Part shown: in pieces, positions 12,301-24,780 of the stretch | Position numbering within the stretch: position 1 is the first letter of the stretch | Layout: every line of letters begins with the position of its first letter | NCBI GenBank assembly: GCA_029224185.1 | Contig: CM055205.1 | Location: 14,083,961-14,147,960 of the forward strand | Direction of reading: 5' to 3' | DNA length: 64,000 nt | Source of the DNA: Karalla daura | Taxonomy: Eukaryota; Chordata; Actinopteri; Chaetodontiformes; Leiognathidae | The notes under the pieces: generated by a model | The model's input: the letters and a program-made list of their open reading frames with translations, nothing else | Database searches by the model: none | What the model was told of the DNA's origin: nothing | Position numbers and translations under genes: made by a program

Positions 12301-15300
12301 GATGGCAAGGTCTTTCCATTACAAGACAGCCTTGAGAGACACCAGGAATCAAAGAGGCTGTGTGGGGTGTTTATCCGCCGTAGCAACTACTATCATAAGT
12401 CTAGCTCCTTTATACTTTTGATCACACGTTGAGATGTTAGCCAGCCACCTTGCCTTGAAACAGGTCCATCGCAAACACACTTCTGGTGGTATGATTTCCA
12501 TACTTTCTGTTCAGTATTTCTACCCATCCATCTGTCCGACATCCTCAAAGTGTAAGTGCAGGGGTCTCAGCTAAATCTAGCACTTGGGTGTGTAGTTGTA
12601 CAATCGTGATCCGAGCACTCACCGCCACGCTGGAACAGACTACCATGTGAACCCTTTCACCTCTTTCTAGAAGTGCAAAAACCCCCCAGGTGGACAGCCA
12701 GATGGACAAGTCAACTCTGAGTACCTCAGTTTCTAGCAGCAGTGTCTCCAATCCCAAGCCAAGCCTCTGTCCTCAGGGGATTCTCTAATGCCACACAACC
12801 GACAGACCCTGAAAATGCAGGACCAGATCAGCGTCATTCTCCGAATGAAAGGAGAAACGCTTTGAGCCCAGATTCTCTAGTAGCCATTTTATGAGCCTGT
12901 AGAGCACTAGTGGAAGATGTGGTGGTTGAGGCAAGAGCTCAATTGTAGCCAAGGTGTGTGTTTGTGTGCATGTGTGTGTGTGTGTGTGTGCTGTATACTG
13001 TATATCTGCAGGAGGGATGCTGTAGCAGCAGATTTGAGTTTTAGTTATGCAGACATTTCTGAGTGGCAGGGCTGCTCTAGACGAAAATGCTAAGTCACTG
13101 GTTGAGCTGAGCCTTAAGGGGGGGAAGGGAGCCAAGGGGCTTTTCTGATCAAATACCCTGAACTATTAGGTAGTAACCGGCAATATTTCAAACTCACCCA
13201 ACTTTTAAGTCATTAGTTATATTAGGAGTTAGTTTAGCATTAGTAATTACTCAGTACAGCTTTGTTGGGTAACTCCATGACATACTTTACAGACTCTGCT
13301 ACACTACCATGTTGAAACGTATAAACTCCATGTAAATGCAGAAAAAAGCCATCTCACTCAGTACAGTATATAAAGTATTTTTATATACTTTGTCAAAAAT
13401 ACCCACTGAATGCTTCTGTCGACAGGTTACCTTCCCTCTGCCTCCAGGGCAGCTCAAACCCTGGAAAATGTTGGACTGAAACTCCAATCTGCCTTTAGCT
13501 CTGGGGTGTAATTGTGTTTGTGTGTGTGTGTGTGTGTGTGTATGTGTGTGTGTGTGTGTGTATATTTACACTGTAATGTTGTTTAACAGTGCACACACAG
13601 GAACCCACGTATGATACAACTGAGCAATTACTGTGTAATTAAAAGAATAATACCCTGCCACCCTCACGTTTACAACCATGTAAATACCTGTTGCCAATGG
13701 ACGTTGCTCTTCTCAATATTACATAAATTGTTACAATATGATTATTATTAGTACAATGACTGTCATTACAAGGATTGATTATTGCCATCACTCTCATTAT
13801 TAGAAATGGTGTCGTCAACTATAGCTATGAGTAAACATTGTTCCGTATTCACGGGCAAGTGTTGTGTACAATAACAAAAAGAAAAAAATCTGTTTAACTT
13901 AGTGATGAGTTTTTAATCGCTGCTACTGAGGAGATGGAGATGAAGATGAGTAAACTGAAAAATAACTCTGGGAAGATTTTTTTTTTTTCGGGATCTATGA
14001 TGGACACTCCAAAGATGGAGTGAGAGATCACCAAAAGAGGAAAGCAGGCGCTTAGCAGATGGACTGAATGGAAGATCCAAACATCGATTTTGTTTCTCCA
14101 CGTACACTCATTCCACTCTGAACTCTTAGTTCTGCCAGAGGAGGAAAAACAACACGGACATCAAACTGACACTCTTTCTCTCTGTATACTATGTAGCAAA
14201 AACTAAATAGCCCCTTGTTCTCTACTCACCTCCTCTTTCATCCCCCTTATGTACTTCTCACTGAACATCGAGACTTTAATTCAGACGGGTTTGATACAGC
14301 GAGCTTTTCTGTCTTTCAGCTCAGCTTTATTCTTCTGTTCTCCTGTTTTATACATTTGATTCAGTGCCAAGACAGCATATTGTACATAAAAACATGAAAT
14401 GCTTTTCTTTTTTCTTTTTTTTTTTTTGTCTTCTCTAAGAACAACTGACCAGAGCATATAGCAATAGTGATGCCATAAGATATGAACCTTGTTTCATAAT
14501 GCCAACAGTGGATACACAAGATGCATGAGAACACCACAATGGACGGAGGGACACAGCCTGAACATGTGCCGAGCGGGAACGGAGGGCTTTGCACAGTGAC
14601 ATGTAAATCATGATTCTGTTTGTTGTGTAGTGGTTCTCATTTCGAAGATAAAAAAAAAATATTTATTGATCTTGTATGTTTTATGGATCTAGATGTGTCA
14701 AAGGAGCACGTCTCATAGCGCTGAAGCCCAGAGAGATGGCACACTGTGACGTGGTTTACCCCCCCCCCCCCCCCCCCCCAACACAGAATGTAACACTGTC
14801 AACGTTGTCAAAACATTTTCTAATGGCTAATATTATTACTATTAATATGATTATTATAAAGCTATTTTAGCGAGTTACATGAGGAGTGCTGTGTCTCTTT
14901 TGTGTCCACTTTACCACTCAGCTGAATGAAGAAGAAAGAAAAAATCGGGTAGTTTTCTTTTATTCAAAGAAAACTTGATTTTACAGTCAATGGTAGAGTT
15001 TGTAAAACATTTGCAGTCATTATTTATGACGTTTATTTCATGAGGAAGAACAAGTGATCTAATCAGTTCCGTTAGGACTACATGTGCGTGACTGTCAACC
15101 CTTTTTGATTAAAATGTTTCTAAACTCTAATTTTCCATGGTATTGCATAACAATCTAACTTTTTTTCACCCTAAGCCTCATCAACTGCTTTAAGGGGATT
15201 GTTGCAAATCTTAAAAGGTCTATTTTAAAGTTATTTGCTGCTTTATTTTAATCCAATGAAGTCATTCATGCCTTCGCACAAAACTTAAGGTAATAGATGG

Positions 15301-16005
15301 ACTTCTTTGCGGCACAGATATCTACCTGTGCATCCATTAAAAATGCAAAGCAGAGGTCAAAAAGAATGATTATTTCAAGATTTCCATTTTCCTTTCAGTA
15401 TTCATTCTCTATCTTTGCCAATGGTGATTTGTAATTTAAATGGAGGTAAAGAAAGGTTATAGCGCAATTTAGCACTGTCACATTGATCGAAAGAACTGCT
15501 GTTACAGGCCTGCATTGAACTGCCAGTTTTAGACCTTTTCCACCAAAATGGTTCCAGTGCCAGTTCCAGGCTGCTTCCACAGCAAGGTATAAGCAGTCTG
15601 CAGCCAGGAGTTCAGGAGTCAGTCACATATGAAAGCACAAAAAGCTTGTGTGTCCAGCACTGCTTATGAAATCTGGTTCCCAATCCTTGCCTATGCATGC
15701 ATGAGTGGAAAACAGTGTTGACACCGTTTTACACAAACATCAGAAAATCAGATTGTGTCCAACTACAACAGACCTGCACAAAATGAACTTTAAAATACCA
15801 TATGGACTATTGAAAGACAACTTCTTGACTTTTCTGTCAAGTTGTTGTTTCATTACCCCTGCAGGCCAAGGACATTGAGAGAAAAACAGAACCCGGGTTC
15901 AGAGCATTTTAGAAATCAGACAATTCCTGATACTTCTTTACAAAAAAAAACAATGTATGGTACAATGAGACCATAGTAAAAACACAGAGACAAATATCAC
16001 ATCCC
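9373..16005. other. Probable dlgap3 3'UTR followed by intergenic DNA; no gene recognised
   Basis: AT-rich, with no ORF that has splice sites or family similarity. The first part is presumably dlgap3 3'UTR. An AATAAA on the plus strand lies at 9795-9800, 423 bases after the stop, but whether it is used cannot be told, and a much longer UTR is possible. Simple sequence includes GT tracts at about 12955-12990 and 13508-13563 and a run of 21 C at 14759-14779. The segment around 15540-15600 resembles part of a dispersed element also seen near 52020-52110 (shared GTTCCAGTGC followed by a GGTT/AGTT core). Confidence 0.5.
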
Positions 16006-16011
16006 TTTATT
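16006..16011 (-). terminator. fuca1: Candidate poly(A) signal for fuca1
   Basis: TTTATT on the plus strand is AATAAA on the minus strand. It lies 381 bases beyond the fuca1 stop codon. It is placed suitably for a short 3'UTR, but cleavage was not verified. Confidence 0.45.
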
Positions 16012-16391
16012 ACACCATTTTAAAAAGCATACAGTAAAAAAGTAAAAAAATTCTTTATGTAAAATTTTAAAATCCAAATCACCATTTACATGTCTGAGAA
16101 GATATTATGAAAGCTTTACCCACAGTAAAGTAGGTTCCCCTCTTCATTCATAATCACCATCGCAGAAAGTGCATAACTTCAAGGCGGTCACAACCCACAC
16201 CTCAGAGCTTGAAAAGAATCGTTGAGTGTCCTATTTCTTCATTTTGAGAGAGTATACACAGTGTGACATGATTACTGTCCTTTCGACCATACCCGTGAGT
16301 TTCCCTCATCCAATAAGAGCAGTAGAAACCTGAAGTGACCAAACCCAAATATTCAACCCCAGTGAGGCTGCAAACTCCAGGAGTCTAAGCC

Positions 16392-19157
16392 TCACTGGAC
16401 ACCTTCCAGTTTGAGAGTCCAGGCCTCAGCAGGAGACTCTGGCAATTCAGGGAGGGAGACTTTGAGGCCTCCAGTAGGGGAGAGGGAGGACCAGGATAAG
16501 GGCTTAGGATATCCCAACAAGGTCACCTAGACGAGGGGAGAAAAACAAAAAGTCATGATAACTTCATAGTATATTTTATTACTTTTTGCAAAAACTTTAC
16601 TGTGACTGAATTAAATGGAAAAAGATGACAAAACAGTCTGTCAGTGGTGGTACCGTTGCAGATGTTGATGGTTTGGGTCCTGCTAGTTCCACTGTGGCAT
16701 CGGGTTTAGATGTCATGATGGCATACACGGTTGTTCCTTTAGATGTGTAGCTACAGCAACAAAGAAAGCATCATGCATCAACTACAGTTGCTTTTAGTCA
16801 TTTTTGCTGAGAGATGTAAACTAGCAAATATTTAAACTAGAATTTAAAAAAGGTCAAAAGGATGCAATAAGTCAATAGACCACTCCGCTTCTTACAAAAC
16901 TGGTACGGTGGTGTTGTCTTCCTGGATCCTCCAGGGTTTGGAGGCATAGATGGCCTCCCCATTGATGCCTAGCCAGGCTCCAACTGCCCTGAGCCTCTCT
17001 TCAAAGATCACAGGGATCATGCCGTCCGGTGTGGGACCAACGTTCAGGAGGTAGTTGCCTCCCATAGCCACCGTGTAGACCAGATCCTGCAGCGGGAGCA
17101 CCACCACACTTCACGTACACATCTTCATCAAACTAAAACATGCACTTTAACTGTTTTTGAAAATTGTTGTGTGATAAGACTAGTCAAACCTGTGTTTAGC
17201 CATGGAATACTAATAATCATTAAAGCCACAAATGTCATGGCAAAAAAAGCATCCGTGACAAGCAACTGCATATCCTCACCTTGATAATGGAAGGCAAATC
17301 CATCAGTTCGCTCATCTTCATGTTTCGACGGTAGCCCCAGGAATGCATGTCCACAGATGTGCACTTCTCCCACTTATGCTTGGGGGGCTGCCGTGGGGTG
17401 TATTTATCTTGGCAGTTATAGTAGCCACCATGTTTACATGAACAGCCTGATCCCCATCTGTCATTGGTCACAATAGTGTCCTAAGGACGAGAAGTTGAGC
17501 ATCACATGCAACAATGAGGAATCAGTTCATTTGATATCGGCCTCATTCAAAAGAAGAGCTCAACAGGTTCTTACTTTGACGGGACTGTCATTGTAGAGCC
17601 ATGCTAGGAATTGAGTCGAATTCCAGTAGGTGTCAGGTGCTTCCCAGTCCCCATCAGACCAGAGGAGTTCAGGTTTGTACCTGATAAACAGGAAGGATGA
17701 AGGTTTACTGTACTGTGCTGTATGCACAGTATGAATCCTACACCACACATCACAGCCACGTCTGTCCTTAAACATGCAACAAATGGACTCAACGAGATAC
17801 ATACTTCACAATCAAATTATAGAGCTCAGGAAGTAATTTCATCCCCACAAAGTACTGGGTTTTGAATCCATTCTTCTTGTCCATTAGGTATAGAGGGTGG
17901 AACCACTCGAACAAGGAGTTGTAGACTCCAAAGACAAGTGACCTATACAACAAAATGAAGACATTCAGAAGCAAGAATGACACATTTACACATTTTTATT
18001 ATCCAATTTGCAAATTTGGTGTCAACATCATGCTATGTAACAACAGACCATACATCCATTTTAATAACATTTTCACTAATTAGAATTTTAAAAACTTTCA
18101 TTACTTTCTCCGTTGTAGATTAATATTGTAGACATCAGTACTGTTAAGGAACACATGGAATTATGTAGTCAATTAAAAAAATCTTAAAACAAATAGCTAA
18201 GTGTTTTATATTTTAGATTCTTCAAAGTAGCCCTCTTTTGCTTTCATAACAACTTTGTACCTTACAGCATTCTCTGAATGAGCATCGCGAGGTAGTCACA
18301 ATAAACTGCATTTGACAGGTGTGCCTCGTCCTGAGTTCAATTGTGGAAAGTGCTGCCATTATATCATGTGCCCCCATTAAATCTACTCTTTTGCCAAACC
18401 AGCCCAACCAGTCCAGGCAGAATGGCTGCCCTTCCACGTCAACTGTCAAAGGCAACAAGTTGTTTAGTGGTCTGGGACTGGAATTTGTTTCAATTTATGT
18501 GCGTGAAATCGTTTATTTGTACTGTAAAGTTTCTCTTTTCTAAACATGATAATAGCTGGTGCCCTACCTGTTACGCACTGCCTCCGCCAGGTCTCCCACC
18601 AGGTCCCTGTGGGGACCAGTATCAACAGAGTTCCAGTTCCAAGAGAAAGGAGACCCCCAGGTAGTAAACCCCTCATGGTGTTTGGAGGTCAGGACCACAT
18701 ATCTGCAGATCATCATGATAGAGTTTAAGGAATATTGGGCAGTGTAAACTGCTGTTCCGCATCAATGGAATCCCGGAAGTGGAAGATGTTTTTGTCATAT
18801 TAGAGCAGGCAAAATAACTCACTTGGCTCCAGAAGCCTTGAAAATGTCCGCCCAGTCTCCGGGGTTGAAAAACGTAGCATGAAACATTGGAGCAAACTCC
18901 GGGTAGGAGAACCCGGGCGGGTAGTTCTTCTGCATGAAATCCACACAGTTCTTACGATGTTCGGCCTGCCAGGACCACCAGAACCACTCGCTGTCGAAGG
19001 CGGGAACAGAAAACAGCCCCCAGTGGAGAAAGATGCCCACTTTGGCCTGGTCGTACCATGGGGGAAGAGGTCTGGCGTCCAGGCTGTTCCAGTCATCGGT
19101 GTACCGGCCACCGACCAGGGAGAGCAACGCAGCGACGGACACAAACACGGCCAGCAT
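16392..19157 (-). CDS. fuca1: Tissue alpha-L-fucosidase (GH29), lysosomal
   Basis: Lysosomal hydrolase that removes alpha-L-fucose from glycoproteins and glycolipids. Eight minus-strand exons: 18823-19157, 18568-18702, 17805-17942, 17575-17680, 17280-17480, 16896-17086, 16654-16750, 16392-16526. They give 445 residues, close to the human 466. The start at 19157 was chosen because it opens directly into a hydrophobic signal peptide (MLAVFVSVAALLSLVGG) and has A at -3; an in-frame ATG at 19184 would add nine residues (MTESCENRK). GH29 hallmarks seen: HWGLFSVP and SEWFWW near the N-terminus, SKHHEGF, EWFHPLY, and WSDGDWEAPDTYWNST containing the family's nucleophilic Asp, then NDRWG and SWGYRR. 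Potential N-glycosylation sites include NRS, NST and NTT. FUCA1 is favoured over FUCA2 by GPHRDLVG and DKKNGFKTQ. It converges with dlgap3 and runs in tandem with zbtb8b. Intron 2 carries a degraded DNA-transposon piece. Confidence 0.95.
18105..18450 (-). mobile_element. Degraded Tc1/mariner-like element fragment in fuca1 intron 2
   Basis: On the minus strand the stretch resembles a repeat I recognise as abundant in fish genomes: a segment starting around AGGCACACCTGT, then a tract equivalent to the C-terminal end of a Tc1-like transposase (…VKSKGGYF type, here MKAKEGYF), then a TTGAAGAATCTAAAATAT tail. The coding part is broken by indels and stops, and no intact transposase or terminal inverted repeat pair was found. 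The boundaries are approximate. Recognition is from memory; a repeat-library search would settle the family. Confidence 0.5.
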
Positions 19158-19192
19158 CTTTCTATTCTCACACGACTCGGTCATAGGACTGG

Positions 19193-19239
19193 GTCACATG
19201 ACTGTCATAGGGCTGGGTCACATGACTCGGTCACGTGAC
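19193..19239. promoter_or_regulatory. fuca1: Cluster of three CLEAR/E-box-like palindromes at fuca1 5' end
   Basis: Three 10-bp sites lie within 47 bp: GTCACATGAC at 19193-19202, GTCACATGAC at 19217-19226 and GTCACGTGAC at 19230-19239. The last is the ideal palindromic CLEAR core bound by TFEB/TFE3/MITF in lysosomal gene promoters, and the other two differ from it at a single base. The first two sit in a 24-bp direct repeat (GGGTCACATGACT shared). The cluster begins 36 bases upstream of the preferred fuca1 start codon, where a lysosomal gene promoter is expected. No TATA box is obvious. Binding is inferred, not shown. Confidence 0.7.
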
Positions 19240-19997
19240 CGGTAGTGGCAAAATCGCGGAGGGAAGTAAATAAATAAAAGTGAAGAGACAAAATATACCA
19301 AAGTCATTGTATAAGATTCGGGTTTTCAAGGCATTATAATTTGTGCAAGACATAAGTGTATCCAGATTTGACTAAAAGCAAGACGATATTTTGTAACAGA
19401 ATTAGCTAAAATAGTATTTAGTTGATAAAGTAATTTTGTTTTAAAGATGGTTGAGGTTACAGCAAAAGCTTTGATTAGAGGTCAAAAATCCCACAAAAGA
19501 TGACTCAGTGATTGACTTGTATGACAACAAAAGGAAAGAAAAAAAAGAGGGTTAATATCCTATATTTGAAAAAAGCTGTCCTAACTGCAATATATTCAGA
19601 TATCCCTCACACATTAATCCTGGGTAGGTCTACTCCCAATCTGTTTGGTCTCATCATAATCTATTTATCTATGTCCAGCTCCCCAGTGGACATTCCTGGA
19701 ACATCTCCTTTATGAAGGCGTCAGGAAAGCAACCTGGCCATATGCCTGTACTATCTCAGCCTCAACATAAAGGAGCAGCAGCTTTACTTTGAGCCTCTCC
19801 TGGATGTGTGAGCTCTTCACCCTATTTGTAAGGATGAGCCCAGCCACCTTGAAGAGAAGTCAGTCTTGACTTAGTTACTTCCCTGTCTTCTCCCTTCAGT
19901 TACTGATTTTGTGCAATCCTCAGGAAACAAACAAAAAGGAAAACCATTTTGACCGATTTCTTTGTAAGTTAAGCAGCGGTCAGTTGCTTCACAAGCC
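19240..19997. other. fuca1-zbtb8b intergenic DNA
   Basis: AT-rich spacer between the fuca1 promoter and the presumed 3' end of zbtb8b. No coding, RNA or repeat feature was recognised. Confidence 0.5.
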
Positions 19998-20003
19998 TTT
20001 ATT
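19998..20003 (-). terminator. zbtb8b: Candidate poly(A) signal for zbtb8b
   Basis: TTTATT on plus equals AATAAA on minus. It lies 573 bases downstream of the zbtb8b stop codon, giving a plausible 3'UTR that ends before the fuca1 promoter. Confidence 0.4.
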
Positions 20004-20575
20004 TAAGAATGAAAATTGAAGTTGCAATTGGCACACATTTCAGACAGTGTCAGAGGACATGGTGCATCATAATACCGTATAATACTCTGATACATGTCCA
20101 AGCAGCAAGAGGATGTACATCAGACAGTTAAAAGGTACGTGTAGAAATGCAAGTCCATAAACAAAGTGTCTAAAAAAGCGATTTTTTTATACACTTACAC
20201 CACTTCAACACTGCAACAACACCCAGAGTTGCCCTGTTATGACAACAGAGCTAATTTTATTAGAGCCATAAGCTTATAAATAATACCAAGCATGTAATAG
20301 GATACTTTGGCTATCCTCTGTGACAGCAGGAAAAAAAAGTCTGATGGCCACATTGTATGTGTACTCATCTATTCTATGTGTACAAAGTCCTCATCATCTA
20401 TGTCTACTATTGCAATCAAATGAAGCAGAATTGCTGATATCTTTACTCATTAACAGGAAAAATTAAACAATGGTTAAATGGAAACATTGAATTCAACAGT
20501 GGAACAGCATCCCTTTTTAGAGAATAATGATATACAGTTTCACGGTGTGGGACCATCAGTGCACACGGCACGCGC

Positions 20576-23500
20576 CTATTCAAGCATCTGTTTCTCTACC
20601 AAGTTCTCCACTCTGTCCACCTCCACCTCATCTACATCGTCCATAAAACTGGACCAGTCTGCAACGGCTTCTGCACGTTCCATAGGCTCCAGCTGACCAG
20701 CGTCTGAGTAATTATGCGTGGTTGTGACGCAGTCACAGTTGTCACAGATGCCCGAGCTCCTTAGTCGTGGTGAAACTCGGGGTCCGGTGAAGATTCGCCT
20801 GCAAGTGTTACATGACACTGCCCAGTGGTGATTGTGTACCTGTCAATACAGTGAAACAAACCACAGACTATTAGTGGAGAATGCACAACAAAGCTACAAT
20901 TATAATTTTCCATCACTGATAAATACTGAAGTAGGAGCTAGCAGATTTATCGCTGACAGTACTTTCCTTCTCCTTCATAGAGTTTGAAGAATGGCACTTC
21001 ATGTCATATTGTACAAATTATTTTTGTACTATTGTATTTTGTATTATCGTATTAATTATCTATTTTGCTCAATCTGAACCAACAAACCTACCAGAACTAA
21101 GTGAGATGGGGCATCATACAGAATTTGTTACATCACAGATACACTGGATCCTTACACAGATAGAATGGTTGCGGAGGTGCTCCTGTCTTGTGAATCTCTT
21201 GCCACACGTGGTGCAGGGAAATGGCCTCTCTCCAGTGTGGCAACGGATGTGCCTCTTCATGATCGCCTTCTGCTTGGCAGTGTATCGACAGAACGGGCAC
21301 TTGTGGAGTTTCACAGGCACTACCAAACCACCACCAGCAGAGGGAGAAATAGGCCACATGAGAATAGAACAGCATGGAGGAGTCTGCAGCTTTCCTCTTA
21401 AACTTGAGAATAAATGAATGACACATAATGGCCGGATTTCCCAGATCTAATAAGAAGCTCTTCAGCACTAAGAGCGTAAGAAGATCATTACTGAGGACAT
21501 ACAAGATCGATCTGACTCTCAAAAGCCATCTTACCAACCAAACGGTCACTCATCTAGCTGCTTCAGGGAATTTTATATCCTACATTCATCAAAATAATAA
21601 AACGATGAGCAATTCAGCATGTGTTCCTGTGGCTATATAAATAAATATATACATGAATCTCCATTACTAACATTCATTAAGTTTTACTTTACAGTAGCTA
21701 GACATAAAAAACATCAACAACGTTGTGGCATTTCTTAGATATCAGGGAAACTGATATGTGTAACTGAGCCTTCTATGTATGTATAGTTCACACGTGAGAT
21801 ACCATTGCTGCAATACAACATATTCTCTCTGTAAATCAACAGCATCACTGTGTGCAAAGCCAAAAGGTTTATATCAATGCGTTTATACATCAACAACCCT
21901 ACTTTGCTGTACAGCTAATTGCCGTAATACTGTAACTGGGGACCACAATGCTCTGTGTGACTTTTACACAGATATAAAGGTGGGTAAGCAATTTATCTGG
22001 CATCAATCGATTTAGCTTCAGCACCACACCTTTGCTGAGAGCTTCTTAAGAAGCTGCTTTGGTGAGATCTTAAAGTGCCCCTGAGAAGGCATTCAAGAAC
22101 ACATCTGGGAAACAGATGCATGCAAAATCCATGCCAATCCATATCTCAATACTCCTTCTTAACCAAACCCTTCTTAAGAGTTGTTAAGAACTATCGAATA
22201 AGGGAAACATAGCCACTATTACTTTCAAGATATTACTGTGTGTGTTACCTGTGTCTTCTTCGAGCCATTCAGACTGGATCTTCATAATTGATGATTCCAC
22301 AAACCCTATAAATTCATCCATTCGGCCCTCTCCTGTGCTGCTACCTAGTCCTTGGTTAAAGATCTGCCCCACTCTATCCCCCAGTGAAGTGGGGCCTTCA
22401 TCCTTAGCCAGCATTGCCATCTGTAGCCTGGAATTAAAGGAAGAGCTGTATCTCAGGGGAGAGCGCTCACTGGAGGGAGATGAACTGGCGGGATGAAGTC
22501 TGCTATGGTGAGATTTATGGAGAGAGGGTCCAGGATATGGGCCCAAAGCTTTGGTCTCAGGAGACTCCATGAGCTCCTCATCAGGGTCATACTCTATTTT
22601 AGGGTTTACTAACTCCGGGGTCGAAGTAGATGACGATGAGGACAAGAGGTTAGTCTGATCCAAGTGTCTGTCCTCCTGCCCTTCGTTCCCAGAGCCAAAA
22701 TCCTCCTTGGGATGAGAGTCGCTGTCTGTGTCCATGCCGGTGCCTTGAGTTGTGGTGACATGGCTAGACAAAGGGGTTCTAGGCTGGGTCACAGATTCTG
22801 GACCTGAACCTGAGCCTTTATCTGCCTCTGCATTTTGTGAATGAGGATCTGTAGTCCCCACGCAGCTGGAAACACTCGCAGCAGGAGTGCAACTGTCTGC
22901 TGGACCCGTGCTTCCTTCCTGTCCCAGGCTCTCCTTCGCTGTGCTCCTCTCCTTGCCCTTGTTGCATATTTCTAAGGATGAGCGGATGTATCCTTTGCAA
23001 AAGTTCACCAGGTCAGTCATCTGCAGGTAGCTGGCAGCCGACATCACCTCAATAACATTGTTACTGTTCAGGGCCAAGTGCCCAGAATAAAGGAAGTCCA
23101 GGATAATAGAGAAAGCCTCAGCTGTCACAATGTCCAGCGATGCTGTGCTGTAGCGCTGTCCATTATCCTGAAAAATTGTGTGAGGAGAGATTAAAGGTAA
23201 TACCCCTAACTAATTATAGAAGTAATAGATAAGCAATATCCTGTTGCACTTTATCATTTTTCTTATTTCACTAGTGTCTAGTAATAGGAGCGGCATAATG
23301 ATTACTTGATTAAACAGACTGGCAATATTCATATTCATTTCTTAGTTTTCTTCACCACGCAGAGGTTTTATGATGATAAGCTACACAATCAGACATATAT
23401 CAGTCATTCACACCTGCAGATAGTGAACTAGAAGAGCCTGGAAATAACCGCTCCCAGCAAACAGTACATTACGATGGGCCTTGAAGACACGACCTTCGAC

Positions 23501-23587
23501 CAGGATGCTGCAGTCACAGAAGAAGCCCCTCTTGCGTTGCTCATTTAGCTCATAGAGGAGCTGAGGCAAGTAGCTAGGCACCTCCAT
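20576..23587 (-). CDS. zbtb8b: Zinc finger and BTB domain-containing protein 8B-like
   Basis: Probable nuclear transcriptional regulator. Four coding exons on the minus strand: 23414-23587, 22249-23167, 21156-21319, 20576-20839, giving 506 residues. The N-terminus (MEVPSYLPQLLYELNEQRKR then FFCDCSILVEGRVFKAHRNV) and the start of exon 2 form a BTB/POZ dimerisation domain ending near SSLEICNKG. A long Ser/acidic linker follows, with a KIEYDPDEE patch. Exon 3 encodes a classic C2H2 finger (C-x2-C-x12-H-x3-H) and most of a second, whose last His falls just past the splice in exon 4. Exon 4 adds a Cys-rich segment (SCNTCRRIFTGP through ICDNCDC) and an acidic tail. ZBTB8B is favoured over ZBTB8A by the KLHKCPFCRYTAKQK and RFTRQEHLRNH segments. 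The ATG at 23585-23587 is preceded by an acceptor at 23607, implying a non-coding upstream exon. Confidence 0.9.
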
Positions 23588-24611
23588 GTCTGCACTTTAG
23601 TGAGCCCTGCCAAGGAGGGAAGACAGACACAATTCAAGGATGTGTCTGTTTAAAATGGGAAACAGCATATTGGCATAATAGTGGTAACATATGATGAATA
23701 ACTGTATAGTTATACTGCATAATACAGTCAGATACACAAACTTAATTCATTCATTAAAGGGGGCACATCAGTCTGTCAATATGATGGATTTATCCACCAC
23801 CCCAATACACACTCACACAGTTATAACACATCCATACACACTTACAAAGGTTTAAAAGACAGCCAGTGAAAGACAAATGCTGTCTTATCCTCAGCAATTT
23901 GTAGCAAGGAGGCAGCAACTGTGTAAAAAAATTGAAATAAAATAAAAGCAATAACTATAAATGAGTAAAGAAATAAGATGAAATTAAAGGTTCATTTCAT
24001 GCGTTTTGGACTTGTTTTTCAAGTGTAGTTCTGTGCACAGACAGAACTGCTGCCACCTTAACACAATGATTACCTGCAATTTACACTTCTGACTATCAGT
24101 CCAGCAAATTCTCAGTCTTATTGCAACTAATTATCTAATGGATGTTGAATAACTTTATAGAACCGCTGCCACCTTTAAACAGACATTACGTTTGATTTTG
24201 CGCTCTGCTCTATGTACTTTGTAGTGTTTACGTGCTTTTCCAATCTCCCAAAGTGGTAGACACAGTCTGTCTGTCAATCTAGCTATGTAAACACACACGC
24301 ATGCACGCAAGTAGGCACGCGCACACACAGCGTTTACACCAGCGGGTCCATTGATAAGGATAATAACCGAGGATACTGAGGTTGGCATCTCTGCTCCTTG
24401 TGGTACACACTGAAAAAGTATCCCACAGACCCGAACACCTAAACAAAGGTTTCCATCAACAAAAAAAACAAGAAACATCCGAAATGCTATGAGTGTTTGT
24501 TTATGTTACAAGCTAACTAGTGTGAGACAGCTGCAGGCTTGTCATGCTACGCAAACCGAACGAACCATAACAGACACCGGGGAGAAGATATGACACGTAA
24601 CAGGGTCTCAC

Positions 24612-24780
24612 CTGTGTAAATACGTGACCGAAGGTGTGAAAACCTTAAGGAGAAAAAACATAAAACTCGACATTAGACAGCTTCGCAATGTCCACGTTAG
24701 CGGTGAACTTCCGCTTTCTTCTTCTTCTATTGTTTTGTCGGGTTGCCATGCCAACTTCACGGTGCATGCTATAGACATAC
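24612..24780 (-). promoter_or_regulatory. zbtb8b: Probable non-coding first exon and promoter region of zbtb8b
   Basis: The zbtb8b translation-start exon opens with a 19-base leader after an acceptor (…CTTGGCAG at 23607), so an upstream exon is needed. On the minus strand a good donor (ACAG then GTGAGACC) ends at 24612. The adjoining sequence up to about 24780 is richer in CpG than its surroundings. The exact transcription start is not visible, and the exon pairing is inferred from splice signals alone. Confidence 0.4.
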
